NCBI GenBank assembly: GCA_024743405.1 | Contig: JANSWP010000025.1 | Span: 1-64,000 of the forward strand | Length of the DNA stretch: 64,000 nucleotides | Reading direction: 5' to 3' | DNA from: Bacteroidota bacterium | Lineage (GTDB): Bacteria; Bacteroidota; Bacteroidia; Chitinophagales; Saprospiraceae | Shown here: positions 38,704 through 46,867 of the stretch, in pieces | How the letters are laid out: each line of letters begins with the position of its first letter | Numbering within the stretch: the stretch's first letter is position 1 | The notes under the pieces: generated by a model | Databases searched by the model: none | What the model saw: the letters and a program-made list of their open reading frames with translations, nothing else | Told to the model about the DNA's origin: nothing | Position numbers and translations under genes: made by a program

Positions 38704-38757
38704 AAAAAAAGAGGGATGAGGAATCGAATTTCGATTCCTCATCCCTCCTTTTTTTAT
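38704..38757. terminator. Bidirectional terminator with an 18-bp stem
   Basis: AAAAAAAGAGGGATGAGGAA and its complement form an 18-bp perfect stem with a 1-base centre (GAGGGATGAGGAATCGAA, then T), flanked by A and T runs. It serves the amidohydrolase gene and the convergent DUF4836-like gene, which ends at 38757. Confidence 0.88.
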
Positions 38758-40526
38758 TATGATTTTGAACCTCCCATCATACCCAAAAATACTTCATTGA
38801 CCATTTCGAAAATTTGCTTGAGGGAATTTTCATCCTTTTTTACGAAATTGATACTAAATTCACCTTTTACAGAATTTCCAGTAGTTCGGGCAGAGGTGAT
38901 TTGAATACTTTCAAAATTTTGTTTCCCCATATTGACGAATTCGCCAACGCCCATGGCCGCGCCCGCTTCATTACCAAAAACGCTTAGTGTATTTGGGATA
39001 TCCCAATGCATAGCTACCGTATTTTGAGCCATCATTTCACAATGCTTTTTACTCACTCTTTGTTTTCTTGGATATCCTTTTGAAAGACGGTTTTGGACTA
39101 AATCTGCACTATTAGTCAGGAAAAGCATATTATCTTTCAAAACTACATAGGCATCAAAATCAAAACCTGGAACCATAACCTTATAATGGTTTCCAGCAGA
39201 TTCAAGGAATGCTGATTTTAAGCCTAATCGAATGAATTTCATCCAATCTTCTTTGCTCCCATGTGTCCAAACCATGGTTACTTCTGGAATATCTTGTTCG
39301 ATGGTCTTTTGTACCTCAGTCGCATTAAAATCCTCATCATATTCGTAGTCAGTTATGGTTTTTTTGACTTTTTGCATGCCCGTGAATGCCATCACAAAAT
39401 CGCCTTTAAATAAATTTGGAATGGCTCTTTCATCATAAAAAATACCTGCAATATCCATGGCGCTGGAAGCCATATCACCATACATCGGAATTTCATTTAA
39501 TTTAGATCGAATCAATTTTTCATAACCATCCATCATTTTTTCTGTACTCATACTCATGGACATATAGCCCAATAATTCTTCCCCTCTAAGGTATCTTGTT
39601 AGTTTTTTGTTGAATTTATGGTCACCCATACTTTTAGTTAATTCCAACATATCCTTATTTGGGAACATCTCCGTACTCAAGGCGATCTTGCCCTGGTCAA
39701 AGTTCAAGCCCATCGAGAGGTGAGTATCTTCAGAAAATGTTTTCATTAAATTCATCATGATTTCAGGACTTATTCCTCCTAATCCTGAAGGCATTCCTTC
39801 CATCATTCCTTCCTTCATAAATTCATTGATAAATGAATAATCCATCCAGAAGTGCATATCTGCAGGTTTCGTAGTCGCTAATTTGTATCTATTGTGCGAT
39901 TTAATTGAATTTGTTGTAGTTCTGCCCATCGTTTCAGACATTAGATCAGCGGTTACTTCTCTTTGGATTTTCTCTAATTCTTTTACTGCCTCGGCATCAT
40001 CCCAATCTACATTCATTTCTATTTCACATCCGCCAATGAATGCCATTTCTCCATTCCAACTGAACCATGCGTCTTCACTCACTTTCATTAGATTATAGCC
40101 TGGTTGTTTTGAATATTGATTTCCTTCAAACCCTTGAGGATTGACTTCTTTCAAAAAGGAGGTAAATTTTGTTTCATCCGAGACATTAAACAAGAACCCA
40201 AATTGAGTCTTGTTATCTTTGATTTTACCAAAAAAGTGTGAACTAGACATGAGGTCTAATCCTATTGTTTCGGGATCAGCGAGTACATCCATTATCTCTT
40301 CTGAACCCGCACCCATACTGCCAGCCATTTGCATCATTGCCATATTGTAAAAATCATATTCTTTAAGCTGACGTAAATTGACTTTTGAGTTGAGGTTATT
40401 TGGGTTCATTGAAAATACAAATGTAGCATCCGAAGGTATGTATTGGAGCAAATTCGATTGAGCATTTGTCCATGAAAAGATTCCAATAAAGAAAAGCGTG
40501 AATAATGAATTTTTGAAGTGATTCAT
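38757..40526 (-). CDS. Exported DUF4836-like protein
   Basis: A signal peptide (FSWTNAQ, about residue 22) precedes a 590-residue protein with family-like segments: LLQYIPSDATFVFSMNP at the mature start, FYNMAMMQMAGSM, and repeated Met-rich stretches. It resembles the DUF4836 family of Bacteroidota, whose role is not established. I place the start at 40526 (MNHFKNSLF); the frame reaches back 18 codons, but that part falls in a B-type repeat. There is no catalytic motif. A periplasmic or outer-surface location is inferred from the signal only. Confidence 0.7.
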   Translation of the reverse strand: MNHFKNSLFTLFFIGIFSWTNAQSNLLQYIPSDATFVFSMNPNNLNSKVNLRQLKEYDFYNMAMMQMAGSMGAGSEEIMDVLADPETIGLDLMSSSHFFGKIKDNKTQFGFLFNVSDETKFTSFLKEVNPQGFEGNQYSKQPGYNLMKVSEDAWFSWNGEMAFIGGCEIEMNVDWDDAEAVKELEKIQREVTADLMSETMGRTTTNSIKSHNRYKLATTKPADMHFWMDYSFINEFMKEGMMEGMPSGLGGISPEIMMNLMKTFSEDTHLSMGLNFDQGKIALSTEMFPNKDMLELTKSMGDHKFNKKLTRYLRGEELLGYMSMSMSTEKMMDGYEKLIRSKLNEIPMYGDMASSAMDIAGIFYDERAIPNLFKGDFVMAFTGMQKVKKTITDYEYDEDFNATEVQKTIEQDIPEVTMVWTHGSKEDWMKFIRLGLKSAFLESAGNHYKVMVPGFDFDAYVVLKDNMLFLTNSADLVQNRLSKGYPRKQRVSKKHCEMMAQNTVAMHWDIPNTLSVFGNEAGAAMGVGEFVNMGKQNFESIQITSARTTGNSVKGEFSINFVKKDENSLKQIFEMVNEVFLGMMGGSKS

Positions 40527-40564
40527 TTGGTGATTTTTTGAATGATTATTTAATGATTGAGCGA

Positions 40565-40665
40565 TTAAACACTTGGACAAAATTAAGTTATAGATTACTG
40601 GAGCGAGCCGCTTTGGCGCGATATTGCAGTGTCAAAGTGCAACTTAATTCTGTCTAAGCCATTAT
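40565..40665. repeat. B-type mini element, second copy
   Basis: The ends are AAACACTTGGACAAAATTAAG and the complement of CTTAATTCTGTCTAAGCCATT. The centre holds CTTTGGCGCGATATTGCAGT, nearly the same as the copy at 18626-18726. It lies just upstream of the DUF4836-like gene start. Confidence 0.6.
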
Positions 40666-40839
40666 TGAGTATGCGATGATCGCTACTTTTCAATTGTTAA
40701 GTTAATTTTATTGAAAATTGTTTCTCAAAAGGAGGGAAAGGTAGCAGAAAAATTACCTTGACGCTTTAAACGTTCGATTAAAGACTAGATATGATAGAAT
40801 TAGAGTTGATTTAGAAGGGTTTTGAGCTATAAAACGTTT

Positions 40840-41793
40840 TCAAAAATCATGTTTTTCAATGTATAAAATAGCACTGACATGTGCGTCTGCTATTTTTTGA
40901 CGAACGGAATCATCCATCATTTCTTTAGCTTCTCTCAGATTATTATAAAATCCGTTTTCAGTCAACACAGCAGGCATATTTGTGTGCTTCAAAACATAGA
41001 GGCCTTTGATAGAAGTAGATTTTAAATGTCTATTCCGCCAATTGGGTAGATTAGTCGTTAAATATCTTTGAAAAATGGCGGCAATCTTTTCCCCTTTTTT
41101 GCTATGGTACCAAGTTTCGATTCCGGAGGCGTTGGTCCAATCTCCATGGCTTCGAGGTCCAGCATTTCCATGAACAGAAAGATAAATTTTAGGTAAACTT
41201 GATGTCTTTTTATTAGCTCTTTCCACTCTATTTTTCAAAAAACTTCCAACTTCTTTGTAATCTGGAACAATATCAAAGTAGTTAATTCCATATTGATCCA
41301 AAGATTTCATGATGCGTTCTACAATGTCTCTATTAAATTTATATTCCAATAATTGAACTTCTTGACCTTTGTAGGTGAATCGTGGAGATCGTTTTCCGGC
41401 TTGGAGCTTTCCATGACCATTATCTAAACACCATAAATAACGAGATTTTGATTTGGCAGCTTCAATTTTTTCTTTTTGCTTTTCTTCTGGAGTAGTTGCA
41501 TCCGTTTTTTCTTCTAGTGGGATATTAGAAACGGTTCCAGTATTTGCCTTTGGTTGAGTTGAATTGGGACTAGTAGAAGGCTCTTCAATTGGGATAAAAG
41601 GATCCTCTAATATATCTGCTTCGTTTATTGTTGAAATTGACTCTACCGGTACTTCAGGAGCATCCTGAATGGTACTTTCGATTTCCTTATCTTCTTTATC
41701 AATTGGAGGTTTTGGAATCGGTTTTGGCTCAGGTCGTTGACCGAAAAGGGAGCTAAAAAAATTACTAAGACTTTCAAATATGCCTTTAAACAT
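40840..41793 (-). CDS. N-acetylmuramoyl-L-alanine amidase (Amidase_3)
   Basis: The catalytic domain (about residues 120-317) begins YLWCLDNGHG, whose His is a zinc ligand, and includes YLSVHGNAG (zinc His) and PAVLTENGFYNN with the catalytic Glu. These match the Amidase_3 fold that cleaves MurNAc from the stem peptide. The N-terminal 110 residues are Pro- and Glu-rich and probably disordered (RPEPKPIPKPPIDKED). No signal peptide is visible at the start MFKGIFESL; either it is exported otherwise or the protein stays inside. A TTG-N20-TACATTTG promoter lies about 110 bp upstream. Confidence 0.85.
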   Translation of the reverse strand: MFKGIFESLSNFFSSLFGQRPEPKPIPKPPIDKEDKEIESTIQDAPEVPVESISTINEADILEDPFIPIEEPSTSPNSTQPKANTGTVSNIPLEEKTDATTPEEKQKEKIEAAKSKSRYLWCLDNGHGKLQAGKRSPRFTYKGQEVQLLEYKFNRDIVERIMKSLDQYGINYFDIVPDYKEVGSFLKNRVERANKKTSSLPKIYLSVHGNAGPRSHGDWTNASGIETWYHSKKGEKIAAIFQRYLTTNLPNWRNRHLKSTSIKGLYVLKHTNMPAVLTENGFYNNLREAKEMMDDSVRQKIADAHVSAILYIEKHDF

Positions 41794-41904
41794 GAGGCGT
41801 TTGCATTTTCGGTTTACGATTTTTGATTTACGATTTTAAAAAAATTGGTCAGTTTCAACTAGTATGCTCGCAAATAAAAAAATCGGAAAGGTTTGTATTC
41901 CTCC

Positions 41905-41935
41905 CAAATGTAATAGATAATAGACTTTATTCCAA
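41905..41935 (-). promoter_or_regulatory. Promoter of the amidase gene
   Basis: On the minus strand TTG (41935-41933), 20 bp, then TACATTTG (41912-41905) match the Bacteroidota consensus. Transcription would start near 41899, leaving a leader of about 105 nt. Confidence 0.5.
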
Positions 41936-42039
41936 AAGTATTATTGAGATAGAAGTTTTGAATTTTGGTCTCAACCGAGAAATGCACGGAGCCTAATAGC
42001 TAAAGAAATATTTTTTGGAATATAGTCAAATGTCGAAAA

Positions 42040-42105
42040 AGGAATGATAAATGATGAATTTTACCATTATTTAGCTATTTGTAAAATTCATCATTTATCA
42101 TTCCT
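42040..42105 (-). terminator. Terminator after lepB with a perfect 25-bp stem
   Basis: AGGAATGATAAATGATGAAT starts a 25-bp arm (42040-42064). Its exact complement is 42081-42105, with a 16-nt loop. On the minus strand TTTTT follows. It lies 9 bp beyond the stop codon of lepB. Confidence 0.85.
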
Positions 42106-42113
42106 AATGGATA

Positions 42114-43724
42114 TTATTTAAGGTTAGAAACCCATGTGAAAATTCTGTCCCAATTGATGCCATTACCCATATTTCCATGTTTTGTAGAGAACCAAATAAA
42201 CAATGGTTTACCCACAACGTGATCTTCAGGAACAAATCCCCAAACCCTCGAATCTTCTGAATTATGGCGATTATCACCCATCATCCAGTAATAATTCATT
42301 TTAAAAGTGTATTCGTTAGCTTCGGCTCCATTTATGAACACTTTTCCATCTTTTACTTCTAAATCATTGTCTTCGTAAATGTTAATTACTCTTCTGTAAT
42401 AGGCAATATTATCAGCACTAATTTCAACCGTTTCGCCTTTTTTAGGCACCCATATTGGACCAAAGTTATCAACTGTCCAGGTTCCAGAAATCTTCGGATC
42501 ATTCGGGAAAAGACGGTATGGATTTCTACTAGATTGTGGTGTTAAATTAACGGATACACCTTCAATGGCTTTTAAAGCTTCAAACTGCTCTTGATTCAAC
42601 TGCATAATACCCCTATTTTCTCGGGCGTTCCAAATGCCTTCAGTAGGAGATAAATTAACCTTTAAGTCATCAAAAATCTTCGGATTTAATCCTTTTTGAG
42701 CCGAAACGGTATAAGAAAATTGCATTTTTTCAGGAAGATATCCAGGTTCACCATTAATAAAAACTTGCCGATCTCGAATTTCCAAACTATCTCCCCCAAC
42801 TGCAATACATCTTTTGATATAATGATCTCTTTTATCTACTGGGCGAGTTACTAAAGGGGCTTTTCCATCCTTGATAGCTCTTTGGTGATGCGCATAGCCT
42901 ACAGAATTATATCTGTAATCTTCGACTGTCCATGTTCGTTCGGGGAATACATATACACTATCTCCCGCAGGAAAATTAAATACGACTGGATCGTTTCTGT
43001 CAACAGTCTCATATGCCGGCAAACGATACATTGGAATATTCGGGTTCTCTAAATAAGATTCCTTATTCAAGGCGGGGATTCTGTTGTGTAAAAGAGGAAT
43101 CATTGCCACCGTTTTTGGAGTACGAATTCCATAGTGCCATTTACTAACGAATAGGAAATCACCAGCTTTTAACGCGCCTTCCATAGAGGTGGTCGGAATG
43201 GTATAAGCTTCTATCAGAAACATTCTAATAAATGCAGCGGCAAATACAGCGAAAACAATTGCTTCAGTCCATTCTCTTGCTGCCGATTTTTTATATGGAT
43301 TATTGGCTTGTAATTTTTTTAATGCACGCGCTTTCCCAGCTGCCTCCGCTTCTTGCATTTTTGTGAAATAGGATTGCTCATCATCTAAAGTTGGGCCTAT
43401 ATATTTTTCTTCTTCTTTATTACCCAATAAGAAAAACATAATGGGCGCATATATGACAGCAAGTGCACTATGCCAAAATTTATATTTTCCAAAAGATCGA
43501 ACTAGGTCAACACATAAACCTGCGTAAATGAAAATATTAACGATTGGAATAAGTAGGAGCGCAGCATAGGCAGGTGATTTATGTCCAACTAATTTCGCCC
43601 AGACCATGAAATTTAATCCTGGTACAAGGGCTTTCCAACCTTCTACACCAGCCATTTCAAAGACCTTCATCAGACTGATGCTTAATAAAATATAGGATAC
43701 AATAAAGAAAATTAAAATCGTCAT
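42114..43724 (-). CDS. lepB: Signal peptidase I with N-terminal membrane extension
   Basis: Removes signal peptides from exported proteins. The catalytic Ser is in PTTSMEGAL (about residue 178) and the catalytic Lys in DHYIKRCIAVGGDSLEI (about 303). The conserved box GDNRHNSEDSRVWGFV lies near 485. The first 115 residues contain extra membrane segments (FFIVSYILLSISLM, YAALLLIPIVNIFIYAGL), an extension seen in many Bacteroidota signal peptidases. The insert between catalytic Lys and the last box is longer than in E. coli. With the T9SS proteins in this window there is ample substrate. Confidence 0.95.
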   Translation of the reverse strand: MTILIFFIVSYILLSISLMKVFEMAGVEGWKALVPGLNFMVWAKLVGHKSPAYAALLLIPIVNIFIYAGLCVDLVRSFGKYKFWHSALAVIYAPIMFFLLGNKEEEKYIGPTLDDEQSYFTKMQEAEAAGKARALKKLQANNPYKKSAAREWTEAIVFAVFAAAFIRMFLIEAYTIPTTSMEGALKAGDFLFVSKWHYGIRTPKTVAMIPLLHNRIPALNKESYLENPNIPMYRLPAYETVDRNDPVVFNFPAGDSVYVFPERTWTVEDYRYNSVGYAHHQRAIKDGKAPLVTRPVDKRDHYIKRCIAVGGDSLEIRDRQVFINGEPGYLPEKMQFSYTVSAQKGLNPKIFDDLKVNLSPTEGIWNARENRGIMQLNQEQFEALKAIEGVSVNLTPQSSRNPYRLFPNDPKISGTWTVDNFGPIWVPKKGETVEISADNIAYYRRVINIYEDNDLEVKDGKVFINGAEANEYTFKMNYYWMMGDNRHNSEDSRVWGFVPEDHVVGKPLFIWFSTKHGNMGNGINWDRIFTWVSNLK

Positions 43725-43772
43725 ATTAACTGATTAATCTATTTGATTGTTGAATTTTTTCGAGGCTGGGCG

Positions 43773-43780
43773 CAAAGATA
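43773..43780 (-). promoter_or_regulatory. Possible -7 box of lepB (TATCTTTG)
   Basis: On the minus strand TATCTTTG fits the Bacteroidota -7 consensus and sits about 49 bp upstream of the lepB start. I found no TTG at the expected -33 position. Confidence 0.4.
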
Positions 43781-43868
43781 AACTTAATTAGGAATTGGGA
43801 ATTCTTGTTGAAAGGTTAAGTTATAGTAGTAAGATGTTTTCGACGATTGACGGTTGTATTTGGTAGAC

Positions 43869-44243
43869 TTATGGTATGACATCTCCTTCTATATATAGTT
43901 TTTCTCCCTTTTTTTGTCCATTAAAAAAGACTTTGGCCATTTTGTAAAAATAACCAGAAGCACGTGCATTAAAAATCAATTTTACAGTGCCAGTTGAATC
44001 AGGAAGAATGACTTCTGTTTCATCCCATTCAGGGGCAGTACAGCCGCAAGAGGTTCTTACATTATCGACAGTCAATGGCGTGCCACTAATGTTCTTAAAA
44101 GTAAAAATGTGCTCAACTGGAATGTCTTTTTTGATACTCCCAAAGTCATGAGTGGTAGGAACTTGCCATTCTATTTTTTGATCGGTATCGAAGAAATTTA
44201 AGGCTAAAAAGGGGATGATTAAGTATAATGTAGATTTGAGCAT
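43869..44243 (-). CDS. Exported DUF1573 protein
   Basis: A short hydrophobic N terminus (LYLIIPFLALNFF) precedes an Ig-like DUF1573 domain of about 100 residues, with the typical HDFGSI start, FTFKNISGTPLTVDNV, the SCGCTAPEW motif and ILPDSTGTVKLIFN. The family is common in Bacteroidota secreted proteins and often forms beta sandwiches; function unknown. It lies between lepB (145 bp away) and a membrane Fe-S protein gene, all on the minus strand. Confidence 0.85.
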   Translation of the reverse strand: MLKSTLYLIIPFLALNFFDTDQKIEWQVPTTHDFGSIKKDIPVEHIFTFKNISGTPLTVDNVRTSCGCTAPEWDETEVILPDSTGTVKLIFNARASGYFYKMAKVFFNGQKKGEKLYIEGDVIP

Positions 44244-44344
44244 AGCAGAGTAAATGATTTGAAATTGATTCTAACCAACTAACTGGTTTTAGCTTAATTT
44301 ATTTTGTATTTCTTTTTTTCAAAGTTTCATTTTGGAGATTAGAT

Positions 44345-44425
44345 TTTCTCTACCGTACTTTTGAAATCCAAGCGCCTTCTTTGACGGCGTTTCCTACAAC
44401 TTTCGAAAAGTGTACGGTAGAGAAA
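44345..44425. repeat. Large inverted repeat (cruciform) upstream of DUF1573 gene
   Basis: TTTCTCTACCGTAC at 44345-44358 and GTACGGTAGAGAAA at 44412-44425 are perfectly complementary. The next bases (CTTTTGAAA and TTTCGAAAAG) continue the pairing. A second small hairpin (CGCC, GGCG) sits in the loop. It is next to the 10-bp inverted repeat at 44451-44481. Confidence 0.6.
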
Positions 44426-44450
44426 TTAGATTCAGATTTTATGAGTTGTG

Positions 44451-44481
44451 ATACGGAAGAGTCCAATATATTCTTCCGTAT
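44451..44481. terminator. Hairpin after the Fe-S protein gene
   Basis: ATACGGAAGA and TCTTCCGTAT form a perfect 10-bp stem with an 11-nt loop, 36 bp beyond the stop codon of the Fe-S protein. No strong T run follows on the minus strand, so termination is tentative. Confidence 0.45.
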
Positions 44482-44516
44482 TACAGAAAAATGAAATTGA
44501 TTGACATAACTTATGC

Positions 44517-45887
44517 TTAACTATTCAATGCCTCCTGTGCCCACTTATCTCGATCATCCGAAATAGCCCAAGCCGAACCTCCATTTTCAATCGCATTAAA
44601 TAAAGGCAACCAATCCCCAGGTCCTGCCGATTCAGTTAAAATTTCATAGCGTCTTAATTTTAAAATTATGTCCAAAGGATTTATTAAAACAGGACAAGCC
44701 TCTACACAAGCATTGCAAGTCGTACAGGCATGAATCTCTTCTCTTGTAAGATAATCAAAAAGTGATTTTTGGTCATCGTAATTATCTTTTGAAAGCATCA
44801 CTCCTTCTCCTTTTGCATCGGCTCGTATACACTCTGGATTATTTGAGTCTATATTTTTCGCAATTTCTTCCGTACGATCTCGAACATCCATCATTATTTT
44901 TCGAGGGGAAAGTTTTTTACCTGTTTGGTTTGCTGGGCATTCAGAGGTACAACGTCCACATTCTGTACATGTATAAGCATCCAATAGGTTTTTCCAAGAC
45001 AAATTTAATACATCATTTGAACCAAAAGTTGGCAATTCTTCCGTCATGGCTGAATCATCAAATGCGGCATCAGGATCCATCATACTTTTTACCTCATTCA
45101 TGATTTCAGGCATATTTTCCATCCTACCTTTAGGCGATAGTTTCGCGAAATAAGTATTTGGAAAAGCCAACATGATATGAAGGTGTTTTGAACTTGGTAG
45201 GTAATTCAAAAATGCATAAACGGTCAAAATGTGAAGCCACCAACCAAACCTTTCAATAATAGCCAAAGAACTTTGTTCCATGCCACCAAAAAGTGCAGGC
45301 CCGAGCCATGAACTCACTGCTAGATTACCTGTACTTGGATAATGTGCGGAGTCAAGCGTTTGTAGTACGGAATCTGCACCATTCATTGAGAAAATACCGA
45401 TAAGTAAAACGAGCTCTCCAAAAAGAATCAAATTACCGTCTAGTTTGGGCCAGCCAGTCATTTCATCTTTATGAAAACGAGGCAATTTGAGGCCATTTCT
45501 TCTCCACAGAAAAACAATAGTGGCAATAAATGCACCCACAGAAAGAATTTCAATAAAACTTATGATAAACGTATAAAGCCCTCCTAAAATCGGAGCGAAG
45601 AATCTATGAATCCCCGTAAATCCATCAATCAAGATTTCAATTAATTCGATTTGGGTAAACAAAAATGCTACATAAATAAATAAGTGCAAAGTGGCTGGGA
45701 TCCAACGTTTAAACATTTTCTTCTGACCAAATGCAACTAATAAAACACTCCGCAGACGTTGTTTTGTATTCCCTGAAATCTCTTCATCTTTACCTAAGAA
45801 GATATTTCTGCGAATTCGCAAAAATTGTTTCGTCGCAAAACCAAAAGCGACAATTGTAATAATGGCAAATAGGATTGACTGTACCAT
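44517..45887 (-). CDS. Membrane Fe-S protein, HdrC/NarI-like
   Basis: The N-terminal half (about 1-240) contains several membrane helices with histidines (TLHLFIYVAFLFTQIELIEI, GWWLHILTVYAFLNYLPSSKHLH), as in NarI-type heme b subunits. The C-terminal half has two 4Fe-4S motifs: CTECGRCTSECP (about residue 304) and CTTCNACVEACP (about 386). It resembles the HdrC-like electron transfer subunits of Bacteroidota. The usual partner with CCG domains is not adjacent; the next minus-strand gene is DUF1573. Function: transfer of electrons between quinones and a soluble partner, inferred. Confidence 0.82.
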   Translation of the reverse strand: MVQSILFAIITIVAFGFATKQFLRIRRNIFLGKDEEISGNTKQRLRSVLLVAFGQKKMFKRWIPATLHLFIYVAFLFTQIELIEILIDGFTGIHRFFAPILGGLYTFIISFIEILSVGAFIATIVFLWRRNGLKLPRFHKDEMTGWPKLDGNLILFGELVLLIGIFSMNGADSVLQTLDSAHYPSTGNLAVSSWLGPALFGGMEQSSLAIIERFGWWLHILTVYAFLNYLPSSKHLHIMLAFPNTYFAKLSPKGRMENMPEIMNEVKSMMDPDAAFDDSAMTEELPTFGSNDVLNLSWKNLLDAYTCTECGRCTSECPANQTGKKLSPRKIMMDVRDRTEEIAKNIDSNNPECIRADAKGEGVMLSKDNYDDQKSLFDYLTREEIHACTTCNACVEACPVLINPLDIILKLRRYEILTESAGPGDWLPLFNAIENGGSAWAISDDRDKWAQEALNS

Positions 45888-46116
45888 TTGTTTATTTACG
45901 ATTTATGAATTGTGAATTTCGATTGCGGCCAAGGTACAATTTTTTTAATTTCGTGCCAGCTAAGGAACGTGTAAAGAATAAGTCCGATATTTGGTCGTAA
46001 GGATTTTGTTCTTGGACTAGCATTTTGAAGTAATAGTATAGCTGCTGTCTACCCGCTACTAAATATGTCTGCATAAAGATGAATGGATTAAGAAGGTAAT
46101 TAACAAAAATATTAAA

Positions 46117-46611
46117 ATGCAAATATTAACACATCGACAGATTGTGCAAAAAATAAAGCGTCTTGCAATCGAAATATTAGAGCACAATCATAAAGAACAT
46201 GAGATTATTTTGGCTGGTATTAACAATAACGGAATGGGGTTCGCCCAAATGTTAATGAGTGCTTTAGTCGAATTAACAGATAAGAAGATCACACTTACTC
46301 GAATTCAATTGAATCCGGCAAAACCATTATCCGAAGAAATAGTGCTAGAAATGCCCATTGAAGAGGTTAAGGATAACGTAATAATTATTGTTGACGATGT
46401 GGCTAATACCGGAAGAACCATTTTTTACGCATTTAAACCACTAATGGATATTCTTCCTAAAAAGGTAGAGGTGGCTGTTTTAGTCGATCGGACACATAAA
46501 TCTTTCCCGGTAAAAGTGGATTATTTTGGACTTTCTTTAGCCACGACCTTAAAAGAAAATATTGCAGTAAAAATTCGGGAAGTGGAGGAGTTTGGCGTAT
46601 TCATGAATTAA
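46117..46611 (+). CDS. PyrR-like phosphoribosyltransferase
   Basis: A 164-residue PRTase with the PRPP loop VIIIVDDVANTGRTIFYAF, ILAGINNNGMGFA near residue 35 and LVDRTHKSFPVKVDYFGLSLATTL. The pattern of PRPP loop, Arg after the loop and DYFG resembles PyrR and related PRTases, and it is a second such gene after pyrR at 13490. The substrate is not clear. It is divergent from the Fe-S protein gene and followed by a hairpin (46614-46651) and element C2. Confidence 0.8.
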   Translation: MQILTHRQIVQKIKRLAIEILEHNHKEHEIILAGINNNGMGFAQMLMSALVELTDKKITLTRIQLNPAKPLSEEIVLEMPIEEVKDNVIIIVDDVANTGRTIFYAFKPLMDILPKKVEVAVLVDRTHKSFPVKVDYFGLSLATTLKENIAVKIREVEEFGVFMN

Positions 46612-46613
46612 CT

Positions 46614-46651
46614 AGTTTGTCAGTTACTCAAAGTCCAGTAACCGACAAACT
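46614..46651 (+). terminator. Hairpin after PyrR-like gene
   Basis: AGTTTGTC and GACAAACT form the outer stem and GTTACT/AGTAAC the inner one, with a loop of about 8 nt. It starts 2 bp after the stop codon at 46611. There is no T run; element C2 begins at 46653. Confidence 0.55.
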
Positions 46652-46652
46652 A

Positions 46653-46859
46653 AGTAACGCTAAAAAAATAAGTCCGTCAATTTGAAATAGGAGATTTTTA
46701 ATTTTGGTAAGGCAAAAAAAAATGCTTTTTGCGTTCGCCTTTGTACCTTTTGGCACAAGCCAGCCCAGGATGCAGGGCATCGGTGAGTATTTTTAACGCT
46801 GCCAAAAAAAATTAAAAGGATGCATAGATAAATGTTGGAGTTATTCTTTAGGTGTTACT
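46653..46859 (+). repeat. Hairpin repeat element, copy C2
   Basis: Terminal inverted repeats are AGTAACGCTAAAAAAATAAG at the left and the complement of GTTATTCTTTAGGTGTTACT at the right. Left of centre is GGCAAAAAAA, right of centre GAGTATTTTTAACG. The centre is a two-hairpin module that on the minus strand reads GATGC-CCT-GCATC and TTGTGCC-AAAA-GGTACAA. This is opposite to copy C3. It lies between two convergent genes, 8 bp from the stop codon at 46868. Confidence 0.75.
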
Positions 46860-46867
46860 AAAGATTA

